54,180 bases of DNA from contig CAYLOC010000001.1 of NCBI GenBank assembly GCA_964385195.1, positions 1-54,180 of the forward strand. Direction: 5' to 3'. The DNA is from CAYLOC01 sp964385195. Lineage in GTDB: Bacteria > Actinomycetota > Actinomycetes > Propionibacteriales > Nocardioidaceae. The notes under the pieces were generated by a model. It was not told the origin of the DNA, ran no database searches, and saw nothing but the letters and a program-made list of their open reading frames with translations. A program made the translations under genes and the position numbers. Shown here in pieces: positions 39,210 through 47,498 of this stretch. The number at the start of each line of letters is the position of its first letter. Within the stretch, counting starts at the first letter, position 1.

Positions 39210-41453
39210 TCAGCGAGCCTGACCACCTGCCGTGACGGGCACGCGCTCGTCGCCCTCGGCCGCTTCGTCTGCTGCGGCCGGTCCCGGACGCTGCAAGGCC
39301 TTACCCTCCACGTCCACGTGGGGCAGGACCCGCGCGAACCATCGCGGCAGCCACCAGGCGCCCCGCCCGGCGAGCACCAGCACCGCCGGCATGATGACCA
39401 TCCGCACGATGAACGCGTCGGCGAGTACGCCGACCGAGAGCGTGACCGCGATCGAGCCGACCATGGGGTTGGCGCTGCCGATGAACCCGGCGAAGACCGC
39501 GGCCATGATCGTCGCCGCGGCGACGACCACCGGCGCGGACCGACGGAAGCCGTCCACCACCGCCTGGGTGGCGTCGGCGCCGTGGACGTAGGCCTCCCGC
39601 ATCCGCGAGACGAGGAACACCTGGTAGTCCATCGCCAGGCCGAACAGGATGCCCACGGTGATGATCGGCAGCAGGCTCATCAGCGGTGCGGGCTGCGCCA
39701 CTCCGAACACGCTCGCCAGCCAGCCCCACTGGTACGTCGCGACCGCGGCACCCAGCCCGGCGCCGTACGACAGCAGGAACCCGATGGTTGCCAGCACCGG
39801 CACGAACAGCGAGCGGAACATCCACAGCAGCAACACCAGTGCCAGGCCGACGATCAACGCCAGGTAGACCGGCAGTGCGTCGGAGAGCTTGTGGTCGACG
39901 TCGACGTTGACCGCGGTGTGACCGGTGACGGCGACCTCCGCTCCGCCCACCTCTGACGGGTCATCGGTGGCGGCGCGGATTGCCGAGACCAGTTCGGTGG
40001 TCTGCGGGTCGGTCGGACCGCTCGCGGGGATCACGGTCACCAGCGCCGCGCTCCCGTCCGGGTTTGCCTGCGGCGGCGTGACCATGGCGACGTCGTCCAT
40101 GCCGGACACGGTGCGCGAGACCTGTTGTGCGGCGTCCCGGGCGTTGTCACCTTGCACGAGCAGCAGGAGCGGCCCGTTCGCGCCGGGGCCGAACCCGTCG
40201 CTGATCAGGTCGTAGGCCTGCCGCTCCGATGTGGCAGGAGCCGCGTCGCCGCTGGTCGGCAGGGCGGTCTGCAGGCTCGCAACCGGAACCGCCAGCGCCA
40301 CCAGCGCCGCGACGGCAGCACCGAGCGACAGCAATGGGTGGGATGAGACGCCGCCGGCCCATCGCGCCAGGAGGCCGGGACGGGTACGCCGACCGGTCCG
40401 GCTGCGGTGCCGGACGGTGGCTGCCCGGCGCTCCGTGCGGCCGAGCACGCGGTGACCGAGGGTCCGGAGCAGCGCCGGGACGAGCGTCAGCGCCACCAGG
40501 ACGGCGACCACCACCGTCCCGGACGCGGCCAGACCCATCTGGGTCAGGAACGGGATGCCGACCACGGACAAGCCTGCCAGGGCGAGGACGACCGTCGTAC
40601 CTGCGAACACCACCGCGGATCCTGCGGTGGCCACCGCTCTTCCCGCAGCTTCGGTGGGCACGTACCCGTCGCGCAGCTCGGAGCGGAACCGGGCGAAGAT
40701 GAACAGCGCGTAGTCGATGCCGACGGCCAGCCCCAGCATGACGGCGAGGATCGAGGTCGTCGACTGCAGGTCCAAGAACCCGGTCAGTGTGGTGATCGTG
40801 GCCGCTCCGATACCGACGCCGATCCCGGCGGTGAGGATGTTCGCACCGGCCGCCACCAGCGAGCCGTAGGTGAGCAGCAGGACGCCGAACGCGATGGCGA
40901 CGCCGACGAGCTCGGTGGGGCCGAGGACGTCCGGTGCCTGCTGCAGCGCGGAACCACCGACTTCCGTGCGCAGCCCGTCGGCGCCCGTGTCCGCGGCGAT
41001 GTCGTGGAGCGCGTCGATGGCCTGCGGGCTTACCGCTCCCTCCCCTGCGGAGAACGTCACCGTGGCCAGGCCGATGCGATGGTTGGGCGAGACCCGCGGT
41101 GCCTGCGGGTCGAGCGGGTCGGCGACGGAAACGACCCCGTGGACGTCCTCCAGTCGCTGCACTGCTTGTTGGACCAGCGCCGCGTTCTCCGGGTCGGTGA
41201 GCGACTCACCGGTCGGTGCCTGGAACACGACCTTGGCCTCGGCACCGGAGGCCGCCATGCTCGGGAACTCCTGGTCCAGTTGCTGCAGGGCCCGGGTGGA
41301 CTCCACCCCCGGGATCGAGAAGCTGTCCTTGGTCGGGCCGGAGAGGGTGGCGGCGCCGCCGGCGGCCAGGGCGAGCAGCACCACCCAGGCGGCGACGGTG
41401 ACGAACCGGTACCGTGCGCAGAACCGGCCGAGCCGGTACAGCAGCTGTGCCAT
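39210..41453 (-). CDS. MMPL/RND-family efflux transporter
   Basis: A 747-residue transporter with the duplicated MmpL layout. MLGLAVGIDYALFIFARFRSEL and LFGLAMDYQVFLVSRMREAYV carry the paired Asp-Tyr sites. A cytoplasmic basic loop (RTERRAATVRHRSRTGRRTRP) separates the halves. The ATG overlaps the stop of the TetR gene by 4 bases, so the two are co-transcribed and the pump is probably induced when the repressor's ligand appears. It is of a different subtype from the MMPL at 32252-34351. The substrate is unknown, probably a toxic lipophilic compound. Confidence 0.92.
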   Translation of the reverse strand: MAQLLYRLGRFCARYRFVTVAAWVVLLALAAGGAATLSGPTKDSFSIPGVESTRALQQLDQEFPSMAASGAEAKVVFQAPTGESLTDPENAALVQQAVQRLEDVHGVVSVADPLDPQAPRVSPNHRIGLATVTFSAGEGAVSPQAIDALHDIAADTGADGLRTEVGGSALQQAPDVLGPTELVGVAIAFGVLLLTYGSLVAAGANILTAGIGVGIGAATITTLTGFLDLQSTTSILAVMLGLAVGIDYALFIFARFRSELRDGYVPTEAAGRAVATAGSAVVFAGTTVVLALAGLSVVGIPFLTQMGLAASGTVVVAVLVALTLVPALLRTLGHRVLGRTERRAATVRHRSRTGRRTRPGLLARWAGGVSSHPLLSLGAAVAALVALAVPVASLQTALPTSGDAAPATSERQAYDLISDGFGPGANGPLLLLVQGDNARDAAQQVSRTVSGMDDVAMVTPPQANPDGSAALVTVIPASGPTDPQTTELVSAIRAATDDPSEVGGAEVAVTGHTAVNVDVDHKLSDALPVYLALIVGLALVLLLWMFRSLFVPVLATIGFLLSYGAGLGAAVATYQWGWLASVFGVAQPAPLMSLLPIITVGILFGLAMDYQVFLVSRMREAYVHGADATQAVVDGFRRSAPVVVAAATIMAAVFAGFIGSANPMVGSIAVTLSVGVLADAFIVRMVIMPAVLVLAGRGAWWLPRWFARVLPHVDVEGKALQRPGPAAADEAAEGDERVPVTAGGQAR

Positions 41454-42022
41454 CAGCGGTCTCCTTCGGAGGTGGTGGGCAAGACGATGGTGCGTGCGAG
41501 CTCCCGGGCGACGGCCGCCCGCTGGTCACGGGAGAGGCCCTTGTCCTCAAGGAGGGCCGCGTTGACGATCAGGTAGAACCCGAGTCCGATACGCAGGCGC
41601 TCCTCAGGGGAGGCGTCCTCGAAGCCGATGATGCTCTCGAACCGCTTGATCCGTGCGGCCAGCGGGGCAGGGGCCTGGTCGATGGTGTGTGGCTGGGTGG
41701 ATTCGAAGAACAGTCGCGCCAGCCCCGGGTTGTCCATGGCGAGTCCGGTGATGCGGTCGATCAGCACCGTGTTCCGTCGGGTGCCCCGCGGCTCTTCCTC
41801 GGCCTCGTCCAAGACGATGTCGAACGCGCAGGTGATCGCATCGACGGCCGCCTCGTACAGCGCCTCCTTGGAGCCGAACCGGTGCAGCAGACCGGTCTTG
41901 GAGTACCCCTCGGCGTCGGCGATCTGTTGCACCGACGTCCGCGACAAGCCCTGGATCGCGAACAGCCGGGCTGCGGTGTCGATGATGGCCCGGTCGATCT
42001 CCTCGTCACTGGGACGTGCCAC
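41453..42022 (-). CDS. TetR-family repressor of the MMPL operon
   Basis: A 189-residue TetR regulator. The HTH is RAIIDTAARLFAIQGLSRTSVQQIADAEGYSKTGLLHRFGSKEAL, followed by a variable ligand domain. The GTG start is fixed by AAGGAGAGGAG upstream; a longer reading would extend into the operators. It sits first in the operon with the MMPL pump, and two matching palindromes over its promoter indicate autorepression. Confidence 0.93.
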   Translation of the reverse strand: MARPSDEEIDRAIIDTAARLFAIQGLSRTSVQQIADAEGYSKTGLLHRFGSKEALYEAAVDAITCAFDIVLDEAEEEPRGTRRNTVLIDRITGLAMDNPGLARLFFESTQPHTIDQAPAPLAARIKRFESIIGFEDASPEERLRIGLGFYLIVNAALLEDKGLSRDQRAAVARELARTIVLPTTSEGDR

Positions 42023-42043
42023 GGGTTCTCCTCTCCTTGTCAG

Positions 42044-42058
42044 GGACCAGTTTGGTCC
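42044..42058. promoter_or_regulatory. TetR operator 1
   Basis: GGACCA-GTT-TGGTCC, a perfect 6-bp inverted repeat just downstream of the -10. Confidence 0.7.
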
Positions 42059-42063
42059 GCCAC

Positions 42064-42078
42064 CGACCAATATGGTCC
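42064..42078. promoter_or_regulatory. TetR operator 2, overlapping the -10
   Basis: CGACCA-ATA-TGGTCC, the same motif with one changed base, exactly 20 bp from operator 1 and therefore on the same face of the helix. It covers the -10 CATATT. Confidence 0.7.
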
Positions 42079-42097
42079 CTGGCGAGAGGCCATGCAA
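42069..42097 (-). promoter_or_regulatory. Promoter of the TetR/MMPL operon
   Basis: TTGCAT (42097-42092), a 17-base spacer and CATATT (42074-42069) on the minus strand. Confidence 0.6.
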
Positions 42098-42162
42098 GCC
42101 CAGGCGACGTGATGCTGGTCTCAGTCGGTCCGGAGCGCGCGGGATGCGTCGTGAGGACGCCG

Positions 42163-43401
42163 TTAGAACGCGGCGATGTCGGTGCGGTACTGCGCGCCGT
42201 CGAAGTGGATCCGCTCCACACCGGCGTACGCCGAGGCGCGGGCGGCCGCGATCGACGCACCGGTCGCGGTCACGGCAAGCACCCGGCCGCCCGCGGTGAG
42301 GAGTCCGTGTGCGCCGCGCGCTGTCCCCGCTTGGTCCACCTCGACCGCCGGGAGTGCCTCAGCCGCCGCGATACCGGAGACGAGGTCCCCGGTACGGGGG
42401 CCGGCCGGGTAGCCGGCGCTGGCCATCACGACCGTGACCGCCGCGCCGGGCTCCCAGCGCAGGGACGACGGACCGGCTCCGGCCAGATCACCGGTGGCGG
42501 CGACGGACAACAGTTCACCGAGGGGGGTGTCCAGCAGTTCCACCAGCGCCTGGGTCTCGGGGTCGCCGAACCGGGCGTTGAACTCCACCACTTTCGGGCC
42601 CGCGGAGGTGAGGGCCAATCCGGCGTAGAGCAGACCGGCGTACGGGGTGCCCCGGCGCGCGAGCTCGTCGACGCACGGCTGCAGGATTCGCTCCCGGACC
42701 TCATCGACGAGCCCGTCCGGTGCCCAGGGCAGCGGGGAGTAGGCACCCATTCCGCCGGTGTTGGGTCCGTCGCCGCCGTCGCGGAGCCGCTTGAAGTCCT
42801 GTGCCGGCTGCATCGGCAGGACGGTCCGGCCGTCGCAGACGGCGAACAGCGACACCTCGGGGCCGTCGAGGAACTCCTCCACCACCACGCAGTCGCACCC
42901 GCCGGCATGCTCGAGCGCGCGTTCCCTGTCGTCGGTGACCACGACGCCCTTGCCGCCGGCCAGACCGTCGTTCTTCACCACGTACGGTGGGCCGATCTGC
43001 TCCAGCGCCGCAGTGGTCTCCGCCGCGGACCTGCAGACCCGGCACCCGGCGGTCGAGATCCCCGCGGCGGCCATCACGTCTTTGGCGAAGGACTTGGAGC
43101 CCTCGATCCGTGCGGCCGCGGCACTCGGGCCGAAACAGGCGATCCCGACATCGCGGACCGCGTCGGCCACCCCGGCCACCAGTGGCGCCTCCGGCCCGAT
43201 CACCACCAGGTCGGCGCCGACCCGCTTGGCCAGGGTCGCCACGTCGTTCCCGTCGAGCGCGTTGACGTCGTGCAGCGTCGCCAGCTCGCCGATTCCGGGG
43301 TTGCCGCAGGCGGCGTGCACCTGGTCGACGGCGGGGTCGCGGCTCAGCCCGCGGACCAGTGCGTGCTCCCGGCCGCCGTTGCCGATCACCAGGGTCTTCA
43401 C
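42163..43401 (-). CDS. purD: Phosphoribosylamine--glycine ligase
   Basis: A 412-residue ATP-grasp enzyme forming glycinamide ribotide. MKTLVIGNGGREHALV, VVIGPEAPLVAGVAD, VVKNDGLAGGKGVVV, GPEVSLFAVCDG, GDGPNTGGMGAYSP and EFNARFGDPETQ are canonical. The GTG start lies 8 bases after TAGGGT (43415-43410). A 52-bp palindrome separates it from purA. Confidence 0.97.
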   Translation of the reverse strand: MKTLVIGNGGREHALVRGLSRDPAVDQVHAACGNPGIGELATLHDVNALDGNDVATLAKRVGADLVVIGPEAPLVAGVADAVRDVGIACFGPSAAAARIEGSKSFAKDVMAAAGISTAGCRVCRSAAETTAALEQIGPPYVVKNDGLAGGKGVVVTDDRERALEHAGGCDCVVVEEFLDGPEVSLFAVCDGRTVLPMQPAQDFKRLRDGGDGPNTGGMGAYSPLPWAPDGLVDEVRERILQPCVDELARRGTPYAGLLYAGLALTSAGPKVVEFNARFGDPETQALVELLDTPLGELLSVAATGDLAGAGPSSLRWEPGAAVTVVMASAGYPAGPRTGDLVSGIAAAEALPAVEVDQAGTARGAHGLLTAGGRVLAVTATGASIAAARASAYAGVERIHFDGAQYRTDIAAF

Positions 43402-43424
43402 GGGGCCTGACCCTACCGGCCCGC

Positions 43425-43476
43425 CGCAACGTCCTGCACCCCGCGCGCGGTACGCGGCGGGGTGCAGGACGTTGCG
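43425..43476. repeat. 52-bp palindrome between purA and purD
   Basis: Two perfect 20-bp arms (43425-43444 and 43457-43476), beginning CGCAACGTCCTGC, around a 12-base loop. It begins 8 bases after the purA stop and ends 9 bases before the purD -10 box. No T-run follows. The sequence is unrelated to the 50-bp family but the size and placement are similar. Confidence 0.93.
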
Positions 43477-43484
43477 TGGGGCGG

Positions 43485-44768
43485 TCAGACGAGGGCGCGC
43501 AGCGGGATCGACTGGTCCCGTCCGGGCCCGACGCCGATGCCGCACAACGGTACGCCGGCCATGTCCTCCAGCGCTCGGACGTACCGCTGCGCCGCCTCCG
43601 GGAGGTCGGCGAACCTCCGGGCTCCGGAGATGTCGGTCTCCCATCCGTCGAAGAACTCATAGACCGGGGTGGCGTGGTGGAACTCGGTCTGGGTCATCGG
43701 CATCTCGTCCTGCCGCACCCCGTCGACGTCGTACCCGACACAGACCGGGATCCGCTCCCATCCACCGAGGACATCCAGCTTGGTCAGGAAGAAGTCGGTG
43801 AGCCCGTTGACGCGTGCCGCGAACCGCGCGACGACGGCGTCGTACCAGCCACACCGCCGTTCCCGTCCGGTGGTGGTGCCGAACTCGCCGCCCTCGTTGC
43901 GCAGCCGCTCGCCGTCGTCGTCGAGCAGCTCGGTCGGGAACGGCCCGGACCCCACCCGTGTGGTGTAGGCCTTGACCACCCCGACGACCCGGTCGATGCG
44001 CGTCGGGCCGACGCCGGATCCGACACAGGCGCCGCCGGCCGTGGGATTGGAGGAGGTCACGAACGGGTAGGTGCCCTGGTCGACGTCGAGCATGGTCGCC
44101 TGCGCACCTTCGAACACCACGGTCTTGCCCGCGTCCAGCGCCTGGTTCAGCAGCAGCGAGGTGTCGGCCACATAAGGGCGCAGCGCCTCGGCGTACCCGA
44201 GGAACTCCGCCACCACGTCGTCGACGTCGACCGCGCGACGGTTGTAGACCTTGACCAGCAGCTGGTTCTTCTGCACCAGAGTGCCCTCGATCTTGGCCCG
44301 CAGGATCTTCTCGTCGAACAGGTCGCCCACCCGAATCCCGAGACGGCTGATCTTGTCGGCGTACGTCGGCCCGATCCCCCGTCCCGTGGTGCCGATCCGG
44401 TTCTTGCCGAGGAACCGCTCCGAGACCTTGTCGACGGTGGCGTGGTAGCTGCCGATCAGGTGCGCGCCCGCGGAGACCACGAGCCCCGAGGTGTCCACGC
44501 CGCGGTCGGCCAGCGCCTTCATCTCCTCCAGCAGTACGGCGGGGTCGATGACGACGCCGTTGCCGATCACCGGAACGCACTCCGGGGTGAGGATGCCCGA
44601 CGGCAGGAGGTGCAGGGCGTACTTCTCGCCGTCAACCACGATCGTGTGCCCGGCGTTGTTGCCGCCTTGGTAGCGGACCACGTAGTCGACGGACTCCCCG
44701 AGCTGGTCGGTCGCCTTGCCCTTGCCTTCGTCACCCCATTGGGCTCCGACGATCACGATTGCTGGCAT
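43485..44768 (-). CDS. purA: Adenylosuccinate synthetase
   Basis: A 427-residue GTP-dependent enzyme converting IMP to adenylosuccinate. MPAIVIVGAQWGDEGKGKATD is the N-terminal GTP/catalytic loop with the catalytic Asp. GNNAGHTIVV, GRGIGPTYADK, FEGAQATMLDVDQGTYPFVTSSNP and TTTGRERRCGWYDA are conserved. Full length; leaderless ATG. Confidence 0.98.
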   Translation of the reverse strand: MPAIVIVGAQWGDEGKGKATDQLGESVDYVVRYQGGNNAGHTIVVDGEKYALHLLPSGILTPECVPVIGNGVVIDPAVLLEEMKALADRGVDTSGLVVSAGAHLIGSYHATVDKVSERFLGKNRIGTTGRGIGPTYADKISRLGIRVGDLFDEKILRAKIEGTLVQKNQLLVKVYNRRAVDVDDVVAEFLGYAEALRPYVADTSLLLNQALDAGKTVVFEGAQATMLDVDQGTYPFVTSSNPTAGGACVGSGVGPTRIDRVVGVVKAYTTRVGSGPFPTELLDDDGERLRNEGGEFGTTTGRERRCGWYDAVVARFAARVNGLTDFFLTKLDVLGGWERIPVCVGYDVDGVRQDEMPMTQTEFHHATPVYEFFDGWETDISGARRFADLPEAAQRYVRALEDMAGVPLCGIGVGPGRDQSIPLRALV

Positions 44769-44774
44769 GGCCGC

Positions 44775-44780
44775 ATGCTA
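44775..44780 (-). promoter_or_regulatory. -10 box, leaderless start of purA
   Basis: TAGCAT on the minus strand, 6 bases before the ATG at 44768. Confidence 0.6.
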
Positions 44781-44811
44781 TCGGCAGCCCGCACGAGCCA
44801 GGGCCGGGCCG

Positions 44812-45702
44812 TCAGCGCGGTACCGGCGCCAGCAGTTCCCACGCCCCCGGAAGCACCCGCCACTCCCGTTCCCGGACGGGCTCGCCGATGTCCCCGTCGG
44901 TGTTACAGCGCAGCGTCTCGGTACTGCTGACCCGGACCCGGCGGGCAAGCACCCGGCGTACGTCGTGCCGCTCGTCATGAGTACCGCGCCGCAGGTGCAC
45001 GGCGTACAGCAACCGATCCTTGCGGGGCACCGCGAACGACACGATGACGTCCCCCCGGCCGTCGGACACGTCTGCGTCGGGAGCCAGCTCGGTGCCGCCT
45101 CCGATACTGGGGCCGTTGGCGAACCCGAACTGCAGCACCCGCCGGTCGCCATCGGCCAGCACCTGCCCGTCGGCCTCCACCCGCAGGTGGACTCCGGTGG
45201 AGCGCAGGCCGGCGATGACGGCACTCACCGGATATCCCAGCCGGCCGAGGTACGGCTTCCACGCCTCGGCGTCGGCACCAGCCTCGGCCCCGACTCCGAC
45301 GTGAACGGCGTTGACCACGACCTGGTCCTCGGAGTCGACGATCAGGTCGACGGGGCGCCGGTGGCCCTGCACGACAACGGCGGCCGCCGCTTCGGGGTCG
45401 GCAGGGATCCCGACCCCTCGAGCGAAGTCGTTGCCGGTGCCGAGGGGGATGAGCCCGATCGGACCGCGGTCCAGTCGCTGGAGCCGGTACAGCGCCGAGA
45501 CCACCGCGTGCAGGCTGCCGTCACCGCCGGCGACGACCACCGGGCCGCTGCCCTCGCGGAGCAGGTCGTCGAGGTCGTCCGGGGCAACGTTCTGCTCATG
45601 GCGTACGTCGATATCGCGCTCCAGCACCGCCCGCGCGGCCTCGATGGTGGCCATCGTGTGCGTGCCCGCTTCGGCGTTGCTCACCAGGAGGGTCGGTGAC
45701 AC
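44812..45702 (-). CDS. Diacylglycerol kinase-family lipid kinase
   Basis: A 296-residue DagK/LCB5/YegS-type kinase. PVVVAGGDGSLHAVVSAL (G59-S63) is the nucleotide loop and GLIPLGTGNDFARGVGIP the second signature. It phosphorylates diacylglycerol or a related lipid at the inner membrane face. The GTG start lies 7 bases from TACGCT (45715-45710). Confidence 0.9.
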   Translation of the reverse strand: MSPTLLVSNAEAGTHTMATIEAARAVLERDIDVRHEQNVAPDDLDDLLREGSGPVVVAGGDGSLHAVVSALYRLQRLDRGPIGLIPLGTGNDFARGVGIPADPEAAAAVVVQGHRRPVDLIVDSEDQVVVNAVHVGVGAEAGADAEAWKPYLGRLGYPVSAVIAGLRSTGVHLRVEADGQVLADGDRRVLQFGFANGPSIGGGTELAPDADVSDGRGDVIVSFAVPRKDRLLYAVHLRRGTHDERHDVRRVLARRVRVSSTETLRCNTDGDIGEPVREREWRVLPGAWELLAPVPR

Positions 45703-45709
45703 GACAGTC

Positions 45710-45715
45710 AGCGTA
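45710..45715 (-). promoter_or_regulatory. -10 box, leaderless start of the lipid kinase
   Basis: TACGCT on the minus strand, 7 bases before the GTG at 45702. Confidence 0.55.
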
Positions 45716-45763
45716 CGGGCTGCAGAGGCTGTCCGCCGGTCATGCGCTGGACCGCTGCTCCGG

Positions 45764-46885
45764 TCAAAGCCAGCCCCGCCGTACCGCCTCCGCTCCGGCC
45801 TCGAAACGGGAGTCCGCGCCGAGCTCGCGCATCAGCTCGGCAACCCGCCGACGGACCGTGCGCAGCGACAGCCCGGTGACGCGTGCGATCACGTCGTCCT
45901 TCACCCCACGCCCCAGCAGTTCAACCAGCTGGTGTCGTTCGCGGTCTCCTGGCTCGGGGGTGCCCCAGCCGCGCACGCTCACCGCGTGGCTCCACGCGTT
46001 CTCGAACAACGTGCGGCAGATCTCGACCACGGCCTGCTGCCGGATCACCAGCAGGTTGCGCGCCACCGCTCCCCACAGCTCGGGGACCACCACCGCGGTC
46101 CCGAACACCGACATCCGGCTCGGCACCTCCTTCAGGACCCGCACCTCCTCCCCGGCGGACGCCCGCTGCTGCGCGGCCGCGGAGTACCCGTCCAGGATGT
46201 GGTGCGGGTACAGGGCGCGGGACGGGCGGCCGGAGGCCAGTTCGGCGATCACCACATCGTCCATCTCGCGGCCACTGGGCAGCCGCCACTGGTCCGGACG
46301 GAAGAACAGCATCTCGCCGCTGGTCTCCCGCACCAGCCGGCGCATGGTGTGCAACACCTCCGTGGGCTCGATGACCTGGAACGACACGGGGTTGTGGTCG
46401 TGGCTCTGCCCCGCCAGGTGCTCGGCCACGTAACTGTGCAGCTCAAGCCGGGCAACAGCGAGCGCGTCCTCGGCCTGGATGAGTCGCTGGGACTCCGCGG
46501 TGAGCAGCCGCCCCAAGGTCCGCTCGGGCGGCTCGGCCCAGACTTCCTCGCCTGATCGGCGTACCAGCCCGACGGCGGCGAGGTCGATGAGGTCGGCCTC
46601 GACCTCCGCGTACGGCCGGCCGGACCGGTCCACGATCGTGCGCAGCCGCTCGCCCGGGGCACGTAGGACAATGCGGTACAGGCGTTCGGCCCGTGCAGAG
46701 ATCCCCAGCGCCGCGAGCGGTCCCCCCGGCTCTTCGATCAATTCTGCGTCCATCAATNNNNNNNNNNNNNNNNNNNNNNNNNNNNNNNNNNNNNNNNNNN
46801 NNNNNNNNNNNNNNNNNNNNNNNNNNNNNNNNNNNNNNNNNNNNNNNNNNNNNNNNNATTCTGCGTCCATCAATTCTGCGTCCAC
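45764..46885 (-). CDS. TrmB-like/LuxR-type regulator with repeat-encoded N-terminus (contains assembly gap)
   Basis: A transcriptional regulator with a TrmB-like N-terminal winged helix (AERLYRIVLRAPGERLRTIVDRSG, then LIDLAAVGLVRR), a middle ligand-like domain (residues VSFQVIEPTEVLHTMRRLV onward) and a C-terminal LuxR HTH (HQLVELLGRGVKDDVIARVTGLSLRTVRRRVAELM). The N-terminus is a repeated MDAEL unit that contains the start codon. The GTG at 46885 is 7 bases from TAACAT (46898-46893) and begins the first unit. An N gap of unknown true length interrupts the array in frame. Translation might also begin at an internal ATG such as 46753. Target genes unknown. Confidence 0.8.
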   Translation of the reverse strand: MDAELMDAEXXXXXXXXXXXXXXXXXXXXXXXXXXXXXXXXXXLMDAELIEEPGGPLAALGISARAERLYRIVLRAPGERLRTIVDRSGRPYAEVEADLIDLAAVGLVRRSGEEVWAEPPERTLGRLLTAESQRLIQAEDALAVARLELHSYVAEHLAGQSHDHNPVSFQVIEPTEVLHTMRRLVRETSGEMLFFRPDQWRLPSGREMDDVVIAELASGRPSRALYPHHILDGYSAAAQQRASAGEEVRVLKEVPSRMSVFGTAVVVPELWGAVARNLLVIRQQAVVEICRTLFENAWSHAVSVRGWGTPEPGDRERHQLVELLGRGVKDDVIARVTGLSLRTVRRRVAELMRELGADSRFEAGAEAVRRGWL

Positions 46886-46887
46886 CT
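46741..46887. repeat. 15-bp minisatellite spanning an assembly gap
   Basis: Unit ATTCTGCGTCCATCA (plus strand) occurs at 46741-46755 and 46858-46872, with a diverged unit at 46873-46887; the middle is N. On the coding strand each unit is one MDAEL. The array is probably longer than the assembly could resolve. Confidence 0.9.
46758..46857. other. Assembly gap (100 N)
   Basis: Exactly 100 N, the conventional placeholder for a gap of unknown size, flanked on both sides by the same 15-bp repeat. Confidence 0.98.
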
Positions 46888-46892
46888 GTGGC

Positions 46893-46898
46893 ATGTTA
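46893..46898 (-). promoter_or_regulatory. -10 box, leaderless start of the TrmB/LuxR regulator
   Basis: TAACAT on the minus strand, 7 bases before the GTG at 46885. Confidence 0.5.
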
Positions 46899-47061
46899 TG
46901 GCCAATGACAGGTACGTGCCACATTTTGCATGTGAATGCGGCAGAATGGTGCACACGAGGCCGCAGCGTCGGAATCGCAGCAGGGGACGATTCCGTCGTC
47001 GCGGCCTCGTTCCTACTCCGGCGCTGCCGCCGCTGTCTCCCCGTTCCGGCACAATGGCGCC

Positions 47062-47460
47062 ATGCCGTACGAGAACCTGATGCGTCCCGCGCCGACCCTG
47101 CTTCCCCACGATCCCGCCGCTGCCGCCGTCGAGGATGGTACGCCGGGTGAGGAGGTCGCGCGCGCCCACCCTGCTTCGTCGCTGGCGTGGGCGGAGTTGG
47201 CCGAACGTGCGCTGGCCGACGGTGCGGACGTGCCCGCATACGCCTACGCGCGCGTCGGCTACCACCGGGGGCTGGATGCGCTACGACGGAACGGCTGGCA
47301 AGGACACGGCCCGGTCCCGTGGTCCCACGAGCCCAACCGTGGTTTCCTGCGGTGCCTGGCCGCGCTGGCCACCGCCTCGGATCGCATCGGCGACACCGAC
47401 GAGGCAACCCGGTGCCGGGAGTTCCTCCACGACGCCGACCCCGAGGCACCGGTCGGCTGA
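47062..47460 (+). CDS. DUF3151 protein
   Basis: A 132-residue actinobacterial protein of unknown function. AWAELAERALADGADVPAYAYARVGYHRGLDALRRNGW and GFLRCLAALATASDRIGDTDEA suggest helical TPR-like hairpins. Its place between purA and fba is conserved in mycobacteria. The ATG is 6 bases from CACAAT (47050-47055), a -10 with one mismatch. Confidence 0.9.
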   Translation: MPYENLMRPAPTLLPHDPAAAAVEDGTPGEEVARAHPASSLAWAELAERALADGADVPAYAYARVGYHRGLDALRRNGWQGHGPVPWSHEPNRGFLRCLAALATASDRIGDTDEATRCREFLHDADPEAPVG

Positions 47461-47498
47461 GACGGCCGGCCCTGCGCCGCTCACGGGAGTGGAGAGTC

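Noticed and set aside
39210..39226. An intact short-chain dehydrogenase downstream of the MMPL gene
   Set aside because: The frame has no start codon and lacks the NAD-binding half; it begins at the MMPL stop codon.
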